This document shows positions 1 to 8,704 of a stretch of 55,698 nucleotides of DNA, one piece after another (positions within the stretch are counted from its first letter, which is position 1; each line of letters starts with the position of its first letter). A program made the position numbers and the translations under genes. The notes beneath the pieces were generated by a model, which ran no database searches, was not told where the DNA came from, and saw only the letters and a program-made list of their open reading frames with translations. Source of the stretch: Candidatus Hadersleviella danica (GTDB taxonomy: Bacteria > Chloroflexota > Anaerolineae > Promineifilales > Promineifilaceae); the NCBI GenBank assembly GCA_016711405.1, contig JADJSZ010000041.1, forward strand, positions 1 through 55,698, in the 5' to 3' direction.

Positions 1-1017
1 CCGAATGCCCAAATTCGATTTCATGGCGGGGTCTGGGGCGTACATTTGCCACATCCACTCCCGCTCCTCGGCCGTGACCATCTCCAGCGTCAACTCGTCG
101 TGGTTCCGCAAAAAGGTCATCCATTGCGCGCCCGGCGGGATGGCGGGTGTGCGCTCCAAAATGTCCAAAATGGCGTGCCGGTTCTCCTGTTTCACGGCCA
201 TGTACAGACGCGGCATGATGGGAAAGTGGAAACAAACGTGAAACTCGTCCCCATCCCCAAAATAGGGCAACAAATCCTGCGGCCACTGGTTCGCCTCGGC
301 AATCAACACCTTGTCGGGGTACTCGGTGTCTATCAGGTGGCGCACTTTTTTAAGGAATTGGTGCGTTTCGGGCAAGTTTTCGCAATTGGTTCCTTCCCGT
401 TCGTACAAATAGGGGATGGCATCCGCTCGAAAGCCGTCTATGCCCATGTCCAGCCAATAACGCATCGCCTTGAACATCTCTTCGTGGACAGCTTCGTTGT
501 CGTAATTCAGGTCGGGCTGATGGCTGTAGAAGCGGTGCCAAAAGTATTGCCCTGCCACCTCATCATATGTCCAGTTGGATGGCTCGTAGTCGAGGAAAAT
601 GATGCGCGTTTCGCCGTATTCCGTGCCCGTGTCGCTCCACACGTAATAATCCCGGTAGGGGGAATTTTTGTCTTGCCGCGCCGCTTGGAACCACGGGTGC
701 TGGTCGGAGGTGTGGTTCATCACCATGTCTATGACCACTTTAAGACCCCGCGCATGGGCGGCCTCTATGAACGCCTTAAAATCCTCAATTGTCCCAAAAT
801 CGGGGTGTACCCCATAGTAATCCGCCACGTCATACCCATCGTCCCGCAGGGGGGAGGGGTAGTGGGGCATAATCCAAATTGCGTCCACGCCCAAGTTTTG
901 GATGTGGTCGAGTTTGCTAATTGCCCCGCGAAAATCCCCAATCCCGTCGCCATTGCTATCGCAAAAGGCGCGGGTGTTGAGTTGGTAGAAAACGGCCGTC
1001 TGAAACCATTCACTCAT
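1..1017 (-). CDS. treS: Trehalose synthase (maltose alpha-D-glucosyltransferase), C-terminus beyond window
   Basis: The minus-strand frame from the ATG at 1017 is open to the window edge (339 residues visible). It is a GH13 alpha-amylase-fold enzyme that interconverts maltose and trehalose. The TIM-barrel motifs are all readable: the NGDGIGDF region (residues 22-29), VVIDMVMNHT (94-103), GFRADAIPYL with the nucleophile Asp199, LIAEANQ with the acid/base Glu241, and FLRNHDE with Asp307. The stretch YLYEREGTNCENLPETH after the nucleophile is typical of TreS rather than alpha-glucosidase. It lies downstream of, and in the same direction as, the sugar ABC importer, so imported maltose or trehalose is its likely substrate. 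About 180 bp of repeats separate it from the permease gene. Full TreS is about 550 residues or more, often with a fused maltokinase, so the C-terminal half is missing here. Function is read from motifs; linkage to the importer is inference. Confidence 0.93.
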   Translation of the reverse strand, partial: MSEWFQTAVFYQLNTRAFCDSNGDGIGDFRGAISKLDHIQNLGVDAIWIMPHYPSPLRDDGYDVADYYGVHPDFGTIEDFKAFIEAAHARGLKVVIDMVMNHTSDQHPWFQAARQDKNSPYRDYYVWSDTGTEYGETRIIFLDYEPSNWTYDEVAGQYFWHRFYSHQPDLNYDNEAVHEEMFKAMRYWLDMGIDGFRADAIPYLYEREGTNCENLPETHQFLKKVRHLIDTEYPDKVLIAEANQWPQDLLPYFGDGDEFHVCFHFPIMPRLYMAVKQENRHAILDILERTPAIPPGAQWMTFLRNHDELTLEMVTAEEREWMWQMYAPDPAMKSNLGIR

Positions 1018-1023
1018 AATAAG

Positions 1024-1112
1024 TCTGTCAGCCTGTCAGCTAGTCAGCCAGTCAGCCTGTCAGCTAGTCAGCTAAAAAGCTGATTGGCTGAAATGCTGAC
1101 TCGCTGAAATGC
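1024..1112. repeat. Short-period repeat, CTGACTAGCTGA family
   Basis: This gap between the permease gene and treS is built of imperfect copies of a roughly 10-bp unit (GTCAGCTAGTCAGC, GCTGAAATGCTGACTCGCTG). The first half reads CAGTCAGC-like and the second half GCTGA-like, so it can fold on itself. The same family recurs near 19088-19135, 44857-44942 and 46434-46468. Confidence 0.7.
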
Positions 1113-1169
1113 TAATAAAAATAGCCTTGGAGAAAATTCCCCAAAGCTCATCAGTTAATAAAACGCTCC

Positions 1170-1199
1170 CCAAAATCCAAAATCCGCAATCCAAAATCG
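1170..1199. repeat. Short-period repeat, AATCCAAAATCC family
   Basis: Tandem copies of CAAAATCC/GCAATCC just beyond the permease stop codon. Related tracts sit at 8667-8700 and, remarkably, inside the priA coding region near 43556-43594 and 43966-43998. Confidence 0.65.
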
Positions 1200-1201
1200 C
1201 C

Positions 1202-2308
1202 CTACCCTTTGACCGAGCCAGCCAGTAGGCCGCGCACAAAGTAGCGTTGGAGCGAGAAAAAGACCACCAGCGGCAACAGCATCGAAATAAACGCGCCCGA
1301 GGTGAGCAAATGCCAGTCGTTGCCCCGCGAACCGACAATATCGGCCAGCCGTTGGGTCAACACCTTGTTCTGGTCGCCCAAGAAAATGAGCGCCACCAGA
1401 TAATCGTTCCAAACCCACAGGAACTGGAAGATGGCAAACGAAGCCAACGCAGGTGTGGAAAGGGGCAGAATCAACCGCACGAAAACGGTGAAGTGGGATG
1501 CGCCATCAATGAAGGCGGATTCCAACGTCTCGCGGGGCAGGGCACTGATGTAGTTGTAGAGCAGATAGGTGGCCAACGGCAGGCCAAAGCCTGTGTGGGC
1601 CAGCCAAATGGCCAGAAATGTCCCGTTTAATTTTAGGGCGGTGTAGTCGCGCAAGATGGGAACCAACGCCAATTGGAGCGGCACCACCAGCAAGGCGACG
1701 ACCAAGATAAAGAAAAAGCGCCGCCCGGTAAAGTTCATCCATGCAAAGCCATAAGCGGCAAAAGCGGCTATCAGAATGGGGATAATGGTGGCGGGAATGG
1801 CCACGGCCATGCTGTTCAGGAATGCGCCCGATAAATCATCCCCTTGCACCACTTCGGTGGTGCCATCTGAGCGTTGGTATTCAAAAGTCTTGCCCCCCAA
1901 CACCTGTTCGTAATTGCTCAGGCTAAATTCCCAATTGCCCAATGTCCACACTTGGTCTTGCACCTGCACATTGCCAATGCGCTTGTTGCCAATCCATTGC
2001 ACCCGCTGGCCGTCGGGGGTCATCACCCCTTCGCGCCATTCGGGGAAGGTTGCCTCCACCCCTTCTATGCCGGGAATGGCAAAGGGCACATCGTTGTCCA
2101 CATCGCGGGGCAATTCGCTAATTTCGGCCACTTGTGACCATTCGCGGTGGGGAAATACCATCCACCACCCCGAAGATTGAATGGTCTCACGCGAGCGGAA
2201 AGAGGAGATGAATAAGCCCACGGTGGGGATTGTCCAGAGCAGACAGAGGATGACCAAAGCGAAATTGACGATAATTTCGCTGATAATTTTGCTTCTTTTC
2301 GCACCCAT
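1202..2308 (-). CDS. Sugar (alpha-glucoside type) ABC transporter permease, MalG/AglG-like
   Basis: 368-residue inner-membrane permease, the second membrane subunit of a carbohydrate uptake (CUT1) importer. It has TM1 near residues 14-34, then a large extracytoplasmic insert of about 110 residues, then five further TMs. The EAA loop that docks the ATPase is visible late in the protein (ETLESAFIDGAS followed by ILPLSTPAL). The long insert after TM1 is seen in AglG-type alpha-glucoside permeases and is absent from E. coli MalG. Its start ATG overlaps the stop of the partner permease (TAATG), which implies translational coupling. No ATPase gene is in the window, so the importer probably uses a shared MalK/MsmK-type ATPase encoded elsewhere. 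Family is secure; exact substrate is inferred from treS. Confidence 0.9.
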   Translation of the reverse strand: MGAKRSKIISEIIVNFALVILCLLWTIPTVGLFISSFRSRETIQSSGWWMVFPHREWSQVAEISELPRDVDNDVPFAIPGIEGVEATFPEWREGVMTPDGQRVQWIGNKRIGNVQVQDQVWTLGNWEFSLSNYEQVLGGKTFEYQRSDGTTEVVQGDDLSGAFLNSMAVAIPATIIPILIAAFAAYGFAWMNFTGRRFFFILVVALLVVPLQLALVPILRDYTALKLNGTFLAIWLAHTGFGLPLATYLLYNYISALPRETLESAFIDGASHFTVFVRLILPLSTPALASFAIFQFLWVWNDYLVALIFLGDQNKVLTQRLADIVGSRGNDWHLLTSGAFISMLLPLVVFFSLQRYFVRGLLAGSVKG

Positions 2309-3510
2309 TAGAATGCCTCCCTTTCGTTAAACGAACGCAGGTTGTAAATCATCACGGGAATGACGGCGATGAGCAAGACGATGGCGATGGCTGAGCCAAA
2401 ACCAGCGTTGCGGTTGGAGAAGATTTGCCTGTAAAAGTTGGTGGCAATCACCTCGGTGCCGAATTGCCCACCTGTCATCACCAAAACCACATCAAAGATT
2501 TTGAGGGTGAAGATAGCCACGGTGGTGGTGACGGTGATAATGGTTCCCTGAATGGAGGGCAGGATGATGCGGAAGAAGATTTGGATTTCGGTGGCGCCGT
2601 CTACACGAGCCGCCTCGAGGAGTTCGCTGGGCACGCCTTTGAGAGCGGCCGAAAATAGCACCATCGCAAACCCTGCTTGCAACCACACCACAATAACAAT
2701 GAGGAAGAAGTTGTTGACAAACCCATAATCTGTCCATGCCACCCAAGGTTTCGGCTCGCCACCTAACCCCACAACGAGGGCATTGAGCAAGCCTATTTGG
2801 GGTTCGGTAATGGGTTTGAGGGCATAGATGAATTTCCAAATAATGCCCGCGCCCACGAATGAAATGGCCATGGGCAAGAAAATGAGTGACTTGGCGATTT
2901 TCTCAAAGCGGCTACGGTCGGCCAGCACGGCGATGAGCAGGCCAAAAACGACGGAGAAGCCTGTGCCAAAAATGAGCCAGAGGACGTTGTTGCGGAACGC
3001 TTCTAACATGCTCCGTTCGGTGAAAACGGCCGCGTAATTCCCAAACCATTGAAAGTCACTGAAATAGAGCGTTAAATTGGTGCCGAGATTGGTGAAGTTT
3101 TCAGCGAAACTTATATTTTCTTGGAAGAGGTTGTCGGGGGGGCCGCCACGGCCGAACAAACTAATCCAAAAAGTACGAAGCACTGGCAACGCCAAAAACC
3201 ATGTCAGGATGGCCATGGCGGGACCAACAAACACATAGGGCAACAACCGCGCCGACCAATCGGTGGGCAGTTTTTCAATCAGCCAGTTAGACACCCAGTA
3301 AAGCAGGGCCACACCACCCACACCCCAAATAATGGCCACCACCGTGATGACTATTTTGGGTGCATCGCTATCGCGCAAGAACAAAAAGCCCTGCCATAGC
3401 ACCAAAAATGTAACAATCGGGACAAAAAGGGAGACCAACACACGGCCGACAGTCGAGGCCAGCAAAGTGGCTATCCCGCCTCTTTCTTGAGGTGAGTTCG
3501 TTCTCTGCAT
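2308..3510 (-). CDS. Sugar ABC transporter permease, MalF/AglF-like
   Basis: 400-residue integral membrane protein, the partner of the adjacent MalG-like permease. It has about eight hydrophobic segments; the first three (residues ~17-112) form an N-terminal extension as in MalF/AglF. The cytoplasmic EAA motif reads SELLEAARVDGATEIQIFFR with ILP just after, near residue 300. It sits 120 bp downstream of the binding-protein gene, separated by an inverted repeat that could act as a leaky terminator or mRNA stabiliser. The stop codon overlaps the start of malG by one base. Transport role follows from family membership; sugar specificity is inference. Confidence 0.9.
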   Translation of the reverse strand: MQRTNSPQERGGIATLLASTVGRVLVSLFVPIVTFLVLWQGFLFLRDSDAPKIVITVVAIIWGVGGVALLYWVSNWLIEKLPTDWSARLLPYVFVGPAMAILTWFLALPVLRTFWISLFGRGGPPDNLFQENISFAENFTNLGTNLTLYFSDFQWFGNYAAVFTERSMLEAFRNNVLWLIFGTGFSVVFGLLIAVLADRSRFEKIAKSLIFLPMAISFVGAGIIWKFIYALKPITEPQIGLLNALVVGLGGEPKPWVAWTDYGFVNNFFLIVIVVWLQAGFAMVLFSAALKGVPSELLEAARVDGATEIQIFFRIILPSIQGTIITVTTTVAIFTLKIFDVVLVMTGGQFGTEVIATNFYRQIFSNRNAGFGSAIAIVLLIAVIPVMIYNLRSFNEREAF

Positions 3511-3554
3511 TGCAAGTTCCTCCTGCGGATAAGTGGGGCGGGGGAAGGGGAAGA

Positions 3555-3622
3555 AGTGGTTAGTGATTAGTGATTAGTGGCTAGTGAATTTACTAACCAC
3601 TAGTCACTAACCACTAGCCACT
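3555..3622. repeat. Inverted short-period repeat, TTAGTGG/CCACTAA family, between binding protein and permease genes
   Basis: Four copies of AGTGGTTAGTGA-like units are followed by their inverted counterpart CTAACCACTAGTCAC, giving a potential hairpin with about 30-base arms. It lies in the malE-malF gap, where importers often carry a stabilising or attenuating hairpin. Similar tracts are at 12738-12773, 19051-19087 and 48764-48835. Confidence 0.7.
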
Positions 3623-3631
3623 TATGCTATC

Positions 3632-6124
3632 TTAGCGAGGCCAAGAAGCATCAATTTCGGCCAAGGCCGTCTCGAGGTCAACCGAGCCAGAAACCCAGTC
3701 GGTCATGCCTTTCCAGAAGGAGCCAGCACCCACTTCGCCGGGCATCAGGTCAGAGCCGTCGAAGCGGACACTGGTCGCTTCGGCCACCAAAGCGGCCAAA
3801 TCGCGCTCGAGGTCTACGCCGTACCAGTCTAATTCAGAATCCAGATGGGGCGAAAGCGCACCACCAGCGGCCAACCACTCTTTGACAGCTTCACCCTTGG
3901 TGAAGTATTCCATGACCGCACGCACTTCTGGCCGGTCGTTGAACATGGCCATGATGTCGCCTGCGACGAGGAAGGGTTTGCCGTATTCGGGGTCAATGGG
4001 GGGCAAGTAGAACACGCCGTAGTCTGTGCCAGCCACGGTGCCTTCGGGGAAGAAGGAGGTGATGAAGTTGCCTTGTTTGTGGAACCAGCACTTGGGCGGG
4101 TCTTCAAACATGGGGGCGGGGGAGTCGCCGAAGCCTGTGGAGACGATAGCCCCACGGCCGCCGAAGACGTAATCATCATTGAACCACACTTCGGCCAAAG
4201 TCTCGGCCGCGAGGGTGACTTCGGGACTGCTGAAAGGCAGGTCGCCGCGTACCCAAGCGTCGTAGTTCTCCAGCGAAGTGGTGCGGAGCATCACTTCTTC
4301 CATCCAGTCGGTGGCGGCCCAGCCTGTGGCTGTGCCCGATTCGATGCCGATGCACCAAGGCGTGTCGCCATCGGAGACGATTTGATCCATGAGGGCAATC
4401 ATCTCATCCCATGTTTGGGGGATGGTGTAGCCAGCGGCTTCAAACTGGGCTTGGGGATACCAAACCAAGCTCTTGCCGTTGAAGCGGTGCCAAACACCAG
4501 CCATAATGGGGTTCGGGCCTTCCATCATGGACATGTCCAGCCACGATTGCAGGTATTGCCCTTGCATGTACTCTTCGCTCAGGAATTCGCTGGCATCCAC
4601 GATGTCACCACTGGCGACGAAGTTGGCCAACAAGCCCGGTTGAGGGAAGTCGGCAATGTCGGGGGCGTTGCCTGCATCCACGCGCACGGAGATGCTGGTC
4701 TCGAACTCTTTGCCACCGATGTATTGAATGTCAATCCCTGTCGCTTCTTCAAAAGCGGCAATGGAGGACTCAAATTTGGCAGTGTCGGCATCGGCGAAGG
4801 GGCCGTCTACCACAACCACTGTGCCAGCGAATTCGCCAGCCATCGCTTGGGCTAAATAGCTGTCGCCCATGTCGGCGGGTTCTTCGGCAGGTTCTTCGGC
4901 CGTCTCTTCGCCTTCTTGGGATTGTCCTTCGGCGCCTTCAGGCCACGAAGCGTCAATTTCGGCCAAGGCCGTCTCAAGGTCAACCGAGCCAGAAACCCAG
5001 TCGGTCATGCCGAAGCGAACGCTGGTCGCTTCGGCCACCAAAGCGGCCAAATCGCGCTCGAGGTCAACGCCGTACCAGTCTAATTCAGAATCCAGATGGG
5101 GCGAAAGCGCACCACCAGCGGCCAACCACTCACGCACGGCCTCACCCTTGGTGAAGTATTCCATTGTCGCACGCACTTCTGGCCGGTCGTTGAACATGGC
5201 CATGATGTCGCCTGCGACGAGGAAGGGTTTGCCGTAAGCGGGGTCAATGGCGGGCAGGTAGAACACGCCGTAGTCTGTGCCAGCCACGGTGCCTTCGGGG
5301 AAGAAGGAGGTGATGAAGTTGCCTTGTTTGTGGAACCAGCACTTGGGCGGGTCTTCAAACATGGGGGCGGGGGAGTCGCCGAAGCCTGTGGAGACGATAG
5401 CCCCACGGCCGCCGAAGACGTAATCATCATTGAACCACACTTCAGCCAAAGTCTCGGCCGCGAGGGTGACTTCCGGACTGCTGAAGGGCAGGTCGCCGCG
5501 TACCCAAGCGTCGTAGTTCTCCAGCGAAGTGGTGCGGAGCATCACTTCTTCCATCCAGTCGGTGGCGGCCCAGCCTGTGGCTGTGCCCGATTCGATGCCG
5601 ATGCACCATGGGGTGTCGCCGTCGGAGACGATTTGATCCATGAGGGCAATCATCTCATCCCATGTTTGAGGGATGGTGTAGCCAGCGGCTTCAAACTGGG
5701 CTTGGGGATACCAAACCAAGCTCTTGCCGTTGAAGCGGTGCCAAACACCAGCCATAATGGGGCCTTCGGGGCCTTCCATCATGGACATGTCCAGCCACGA
5801 TTGCAGGTATTGCCCTTGCATGTACTCTTCGCTCAGGAATTCGCTGACATCCACGATGTCACCACTGGCGACGAAGTTGGCCAACAAGCCCGGTTGAGGG
5901 AAGTCGGCAATGTCGGGGGCGTTGCCTGCATCTACGCGCACGGAGATGCTGGTCTCGAACTCTTTGCCACCGATGTATTGAATGTCAATCCCTGTCGCTT
6001 CTTCAAAAGCGGCTACGGAAGACTCAAATTTGGCAGTGTCGGCATCGGCGAAGGGTCAGTCTACCACAACCACTGTGCCAGCGAATTCGCCAGCCATGGC
6101 ACGAGCCAAGTAACCATCGCCCAT
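3632..6124 (-). repeat. Tandem duplication of the binding-protein module (period 1254 bp)
   Basis: Copy 1 spans about 4943-6124 and copy 2 about 3632-4870. They match at almost every base; for example the 'GTTGCCTGCATC' stretch is at both 5921 and 4667, 1254 bp apart. Differences are a few substitutions, the TGA codon and a roughly 50-bp deletion in copy 1. High identity points to recent duplication or gene conversion. Confidence 0.9.
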
Positions 6125-6337
6125 GTCTTCCATGGTTTCTTCGGTTTCTGTCTCGGTGGTTGTCTCGGTCTCGGTCGTGGTTTCCGTTTCCGTTTCCGTT
6201 TCAGTGGTCGTCTCCGTGACGGGGGCGGCCGTTGCCTCGGGGGCAGGTTCCGGGGTGGGTGTCGGACTCGTACACGCACTGATAAACAGTGCGAAGAGTG
6301 TCAACAACCCGATTAACTTAAACAATCGTTTGTTCAT
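3632..6337 (-). CDS. Tandemly duplicated sugar-binding lipoprotein of the ABC importer, interrupted by an in-frame TGA
   Basis: One continuous frame of about 900 codons, broken only by TGA at 6056-6058. The N-terminus is a lipoprotein signal (MNKRLFKLIGL..., lipobox ISAC, lipidated Cys22) followed by a Thr/Glu-rich linker. Then come two nearly identical solute-binding modules with a period of 1254 bp (418 residues), joined by a Glu/Pro-rich linker (EETAEEPAEEPAD). Each module resembles AglE-type alpha-glucoside-binding proteins of about 400 residues. At the TGA the downstream copy has GGC (Gly). The first module also lacks about 17 residues (the DLMPGEVGAGSFWKG part) present in the second. 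Translation could restart at GTG 5941 but would lose the signal peptide. Either the gene has a nonsense mutation or the base calls at one codon are wrong. A fused double binding protein is unusual. Confidence 0.85.
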
Positions 6338-6393
6338 TTCTTTCTTCTCCTTAAAAAAGTGGTTACTTGTAATTACTAATTAGTAATTAGTAA

Positions 6394-7113
6394 TTACTGC
6401 CTAAAAGCAGTTGTCCCACGCGCAATAACTTGGGTGGGTAAAACTAAATTGGTGGGGGCGCTGGTGTGGGCAGGGTTGGCGCTTAACCCTGCTTCTTGGA
6501 GGGCGCGGGTAAATCCATTGAAACGAGCCTCACTCGAGCCATTGCCCAAATCGTTGTCAAAGTGGTCGCTGACAAAACCAAGGGTTTTGTGGCCAAGGTC
6601 AAGGAGGTGTTGGGTAGCGGCATAACCACCAGCGGCATCATCTATGGCCACATTGCTAAAAAAAGGGCTATGGGCATCCACCAAAATGGTGGGGATGCTG
6701 GTCTGGCGCAATTGATGGGCTTCCTCGGCCGTGGGGGTCACACTAATAATCAACAAGCCATCCACCCGCTCTTTGCGTGCCGCCTCTTGAAAACAGCGAT
6801 GACGGCGGTCGAGCGTTTCCACATTGAACAGATTCAGGTCGTAGGGTGTTTCGGCAATGATGGCTTCGACCCCACGCAATCGTTCGACAGGGGAAGGGCG
6901 GGTGAAGAAGGGCACAATGACCCCCACTGTCATTGTTTTGCCCAGCGAGAGCCGGCGTGCCATTTGGTTGGGCACGTAGTTCAAGCTGGTAATGGCTTCG
7001 AGGACGCGCTCGCGGGTGGGTTCGCTCACGGCCGCGTTGCCGTTGAGTACCCGTGAGACTGTTCCGATGCCGACACCTGCTTGTCGGGCTACATCGCGGA
7101 TGGTTGAGGTCAT
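6394..7113 (-). CDS. LacI-family transcriptional regulator lacking part of its C-terminal lobe
   Basis: 239 residues; the family is usually 330-345. The N-terminal helix-turn-helix is intact (TIRDVARQAGVGIGTVSRVLNG, hinge helix VPNQMARRLSLGKT), and the first periplasmic-binding-protein-like lobe runs to about residue 205 (RFNGFTRALQEAGL). The protein then jumps directly to the family's normal last segment (TNLVLPTQVIARGTT). Roughly 90-95 residues, which would include the ADxxAxG and VxGFD regions of the effector lobe, are missing without loss of frame. Effector response may therefore be lost or altered. It is encoded immediately upstream of the sugar importer in the same direction, so it is the presumed local regulator. 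Deletion in the cell versus assembly collapse cannot be told apart from sequence. Confidence 0.88.
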   Translation of the reverse strand: MTSTIRDVARQAGVGIGTVSRVLNGNAAVSEPTRERVLEAITSLNYVPNQMARRLSLGKTMTVGVIVPFFTRPSPVERLRGVEAIIAETPYDLNLFNVETLDRRHRCFQEAARKERVDGLLIISVTPTAEEAHQLRQTSIPTILVDAHSPFFSNVAIDDAAGGYAATQHLLDLGHKTLGFVSDHFDNDLGNGSSEARFNGFTRALQEAGLSANPAHTSAPTNLVLPTQVIARGTTAFRQ

Positions 7114-7125
7114 AGGAAAGAAGCT

Positions 7126-7200
7126 AGAGAATGGCGGTAGAGATAGAGGGAGGTAATGGATAGGTGAGGGATTGCGTTTCCTCTATCTCCATCTCTCGTG
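7126..7200. repeat. Inverted short-period repeat, TAGAGATAGAGG family, in lacI leader
   Basis: GTAGAGATAGAGGGAGG on one side and CCTCTATCTCCATCTCTC on the other form an inverted repeat in the untranslated leader of lacI. The same unit recurs at 14759-14845. Confidence 0.6.
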
Positions 7201-7229
7201 TGTATCTTTTATTGGTCAAGTCCGTGGTA

Positions 7230-7243
7230 TGGAACGGGTTCCA
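7230..7243. promoter_or_regulatory. Candidate LacI-family operator TGGAACGGGTTCCA
   Basis: Half-sites TGGAAC and GTTCCA with two central bases form a 14-bp palindrome of the kind bound by LacI/GalR proteins. It lies about 10-25 bases downstream of the -10 element read on the minus strand, so a bound repressor would block start of transcription. Likely autoregulation by the adjacent LacI protein; the assignment is inference. Confidence 0.6.
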
Positions 7244-7252
7244 CATAGGCAA

Positions 7253-7282
7253 ACTATACAATAGATTACACTTTCGTGTCAA
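7253..7282 (-). promoter_or_regulatory. Sigma-70-type promoter for lacI and the sugar importer
   Basis: On the minus strand, TTGACA (7282-7277) is followed after 18 bases by TATAGT (7258-7253). This near-consensus promoter points at lacI, which starts 140 bases further on, and through it at the binding-protein and permease genes. Confidence 0.65.
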
Positions 7283-7328
7283 CTATTTACAAAAATTTAC
7301 AAATTTTGGGGAAGAGGAGAGGGGGGGT

Positions 7329-7400
7329 AAAAAGTAAAAAGTGAAAGGTGAAAAGGGAGATGGACGACCTCTCACTTTTTACTTTTTACTTTTCACTTTT
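7329..7400. repeat. Inverted short-period repeat, AAAAGTGAAAGG family
   Basis: AAAAAGTAAAAAGTGAAAGGTG is followed by CACTTTTTACTTTTTACTTTTC, giving an A/T-rich hairpin. The right arm encodes the last residues (SKVKSKK) of the glycosyltransferase on the minus strand. Related copies lie at 29738-29766 and 46188-46222. Confidence 0.65.
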
Positions 7401-8522
7401 GATGGCAAACCCAGCACTTGCTGGTACAAGGCAAGGGTTTGAGCGGCCGTTTGTTCCCACGAAAAGTCGCGGGCGCGGCGGTGGCCAGCGGCCGTCATTT
7501 GCTCCCGCACGGCCGAATCGGTCAGGGTGGTGTGCATCGCCTCCGCCCATGCGCTGGGCGAATCGGCGGGCAAAATGCGGCCGGCCGACCCCACAATTTC
7601 GGGCAACGAGCCACGGTCGCTGACCAACACGGGGCAACCGCAAGTCATCGCCTCGAGAGCGGGCAGGCCAAATCCCTCGTAGTGGGAGGGGGTGGCCAGC
7701 AAGCCAGCGGCGTGGTAGAGATGGGCCAGTTGTTCATCGAACACGCCCTCGAGGTGGCGCACGGCCGTTTGCAGGCCGAGTTGCGCCCATGTCTCCCACA
7801 CAGCTTCATCGAGCCAGCCCCGCTTGCCAACCAGCACCAGCGGCACATCCAGACCTGTTTCGTGGCGCATTTGGGCATAGGCGTGGAGCAAAAGGGGCAA
7901 ATTTTTGCGCGGTTCCAGTGTGCCAACGGCCAAGATGAAGCCTCGGGGCAAGTTGTGTTGGGCAAGGGTGGCGGCGATTTCGGCGGCCGAGTAGGGCCGG
8001 GCATAGAGTGGGTTGGCCGCCAAATGGACGGTGGTTACTTTTTCGGGGGGCACGCCCAGCAGGTGGATCAGGTCTTGGCGGGTGTGTTCGCTATCGGCCG
8101 AGATATGGTCGGCCGTTTGCACCGCCCATGCGATTTGGTCGTGGTAGTAGCGGCGGCTTTCGGCCGTGAGAAATTGGGGGTAGTGCAGAAAGGTGACATC
8201 ATGTACGGTGATGAGGCGGCGGCGCACGCCCCACGCAGGGGGGATGAAATCGGGGCTGTGCCAGAGGTGGGGCGGCCGAACAGCCAACTCGGCGCCCAGC
8301 GCCCAGCGTTCCCAACGATGGTGGCAGGGGGTGAGCAGGTTGCGCCGGTGCCAGCGGGGGGGCGGAGGGGGGGAGGTAGGAACGGCCGTCTTTGGCCATC
8401 TGTCCGACCATGTAATCGTTTTCGCTATCGAGTTTGGCCAGTGCGGGGAGCAGGTGCAACACGTATTGGCTAATCCCGCCCCGCTGGTAATGGGGTAATC
8501 GCGCATCTATACCAATATCCAT
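7379..8522 (-). CDS. GT4-family glycosyltransferase with one frameshift
   Basis: A GT-B fold glycosyltransferase of about 380 residues that would transfer a sugar from a nucleotide-sugar to a cell-surface acceptor. The true start is ATG 8522 (MDIGIDARLPHYQRGGISQY, the usual GT4 N-terminus with the GGI loop). After about 50 residues the frame shifts in a C/G-rich homopolymer region near 8355-8380. The rest continues in the other frame: LITVHDVTFLHYPQF, the donor-site ILAVGTLEPRKNLPLLL, and the E-x7-E region SHYEGFGLPALEAM. The shift lies in long runs of G, so a sequencing indel is likely. Acceptor and pathway are unknown. It stands alone between the lacI leader and a divergent coiled-coil gene. 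Confidence 0.85.
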
Positions 8523-8560
8523 GCGGCCGATTGTAACGGAGTTTGAGGGAGTTGTAATGA

Positions 8561-8580
8561 GTTATTGGTTATTGGTTATT
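8561..8580. repeat. Short-period repeat, GGTTATTG family
   Basis: Three copies of GTTATTG(GTTATT) between the divergent glycosyltransferase and coiled-coil genes. This is the commonest repeat family of the window (also 15508-15548, 15668-15728, 21505-21532, 23096-23178, 26058-26136, 32143-32166, 46229-46258). Confidence 0.6.
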
Positions 8581-8666
8581 TTGTCTTTCCAATAATGAAT
8601 CAGTTAATCTCAGTGACACACCCTCGGGGGCAAGTTATAATGCCAAAATAGTAAGAGGTTGGGAGG

Positions 8667-8700
8667 TTTACCCAATCCAAAATCCAAAATCCAAAATCCC
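8667..8700. repeat. Short-period repeat, AATCCAAAATCC family
   Basis: Three tandem CCAAAAT(CC) units immediately upstream of the start codon at 8705; they fill the place where a ribosome binding site would be expected. Confidence 0.6.
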
Positions 8701-8704
8701 CTCT

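Noticed and set aside
46..1083. 345-codon open frame on the plus strand
   Set aside because: It is antisense to treS, whose catalytic motifs are complete on the minus strand; its own translation is low-complexity and matches nothing.
6056..6058. TGA read as an amino acid (selenocysteine or UGA-glycine code)
   Set aside because: Copy 2 has Gly here, no SECIS-like hairpin is apparent, and UGA is used as a normal stop elsewhere (for example the ATGA overlap at 31606-31609), so mutation or sequencing error is simpler.
3845..6316. Long plus-strand open frames (3845-4855 and 5096-6316) that look like a duplicated gene
   Set aside because: They are antisense shadows of the duplicated binding-protein gene; the repeat in them reflects that duplication.
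7418..8473. 351-codon plus-strand open frame
   Set aside because: Antisense to the GT4 glycosyltransferase; Gly/Arg/His-rich translation with no family features.
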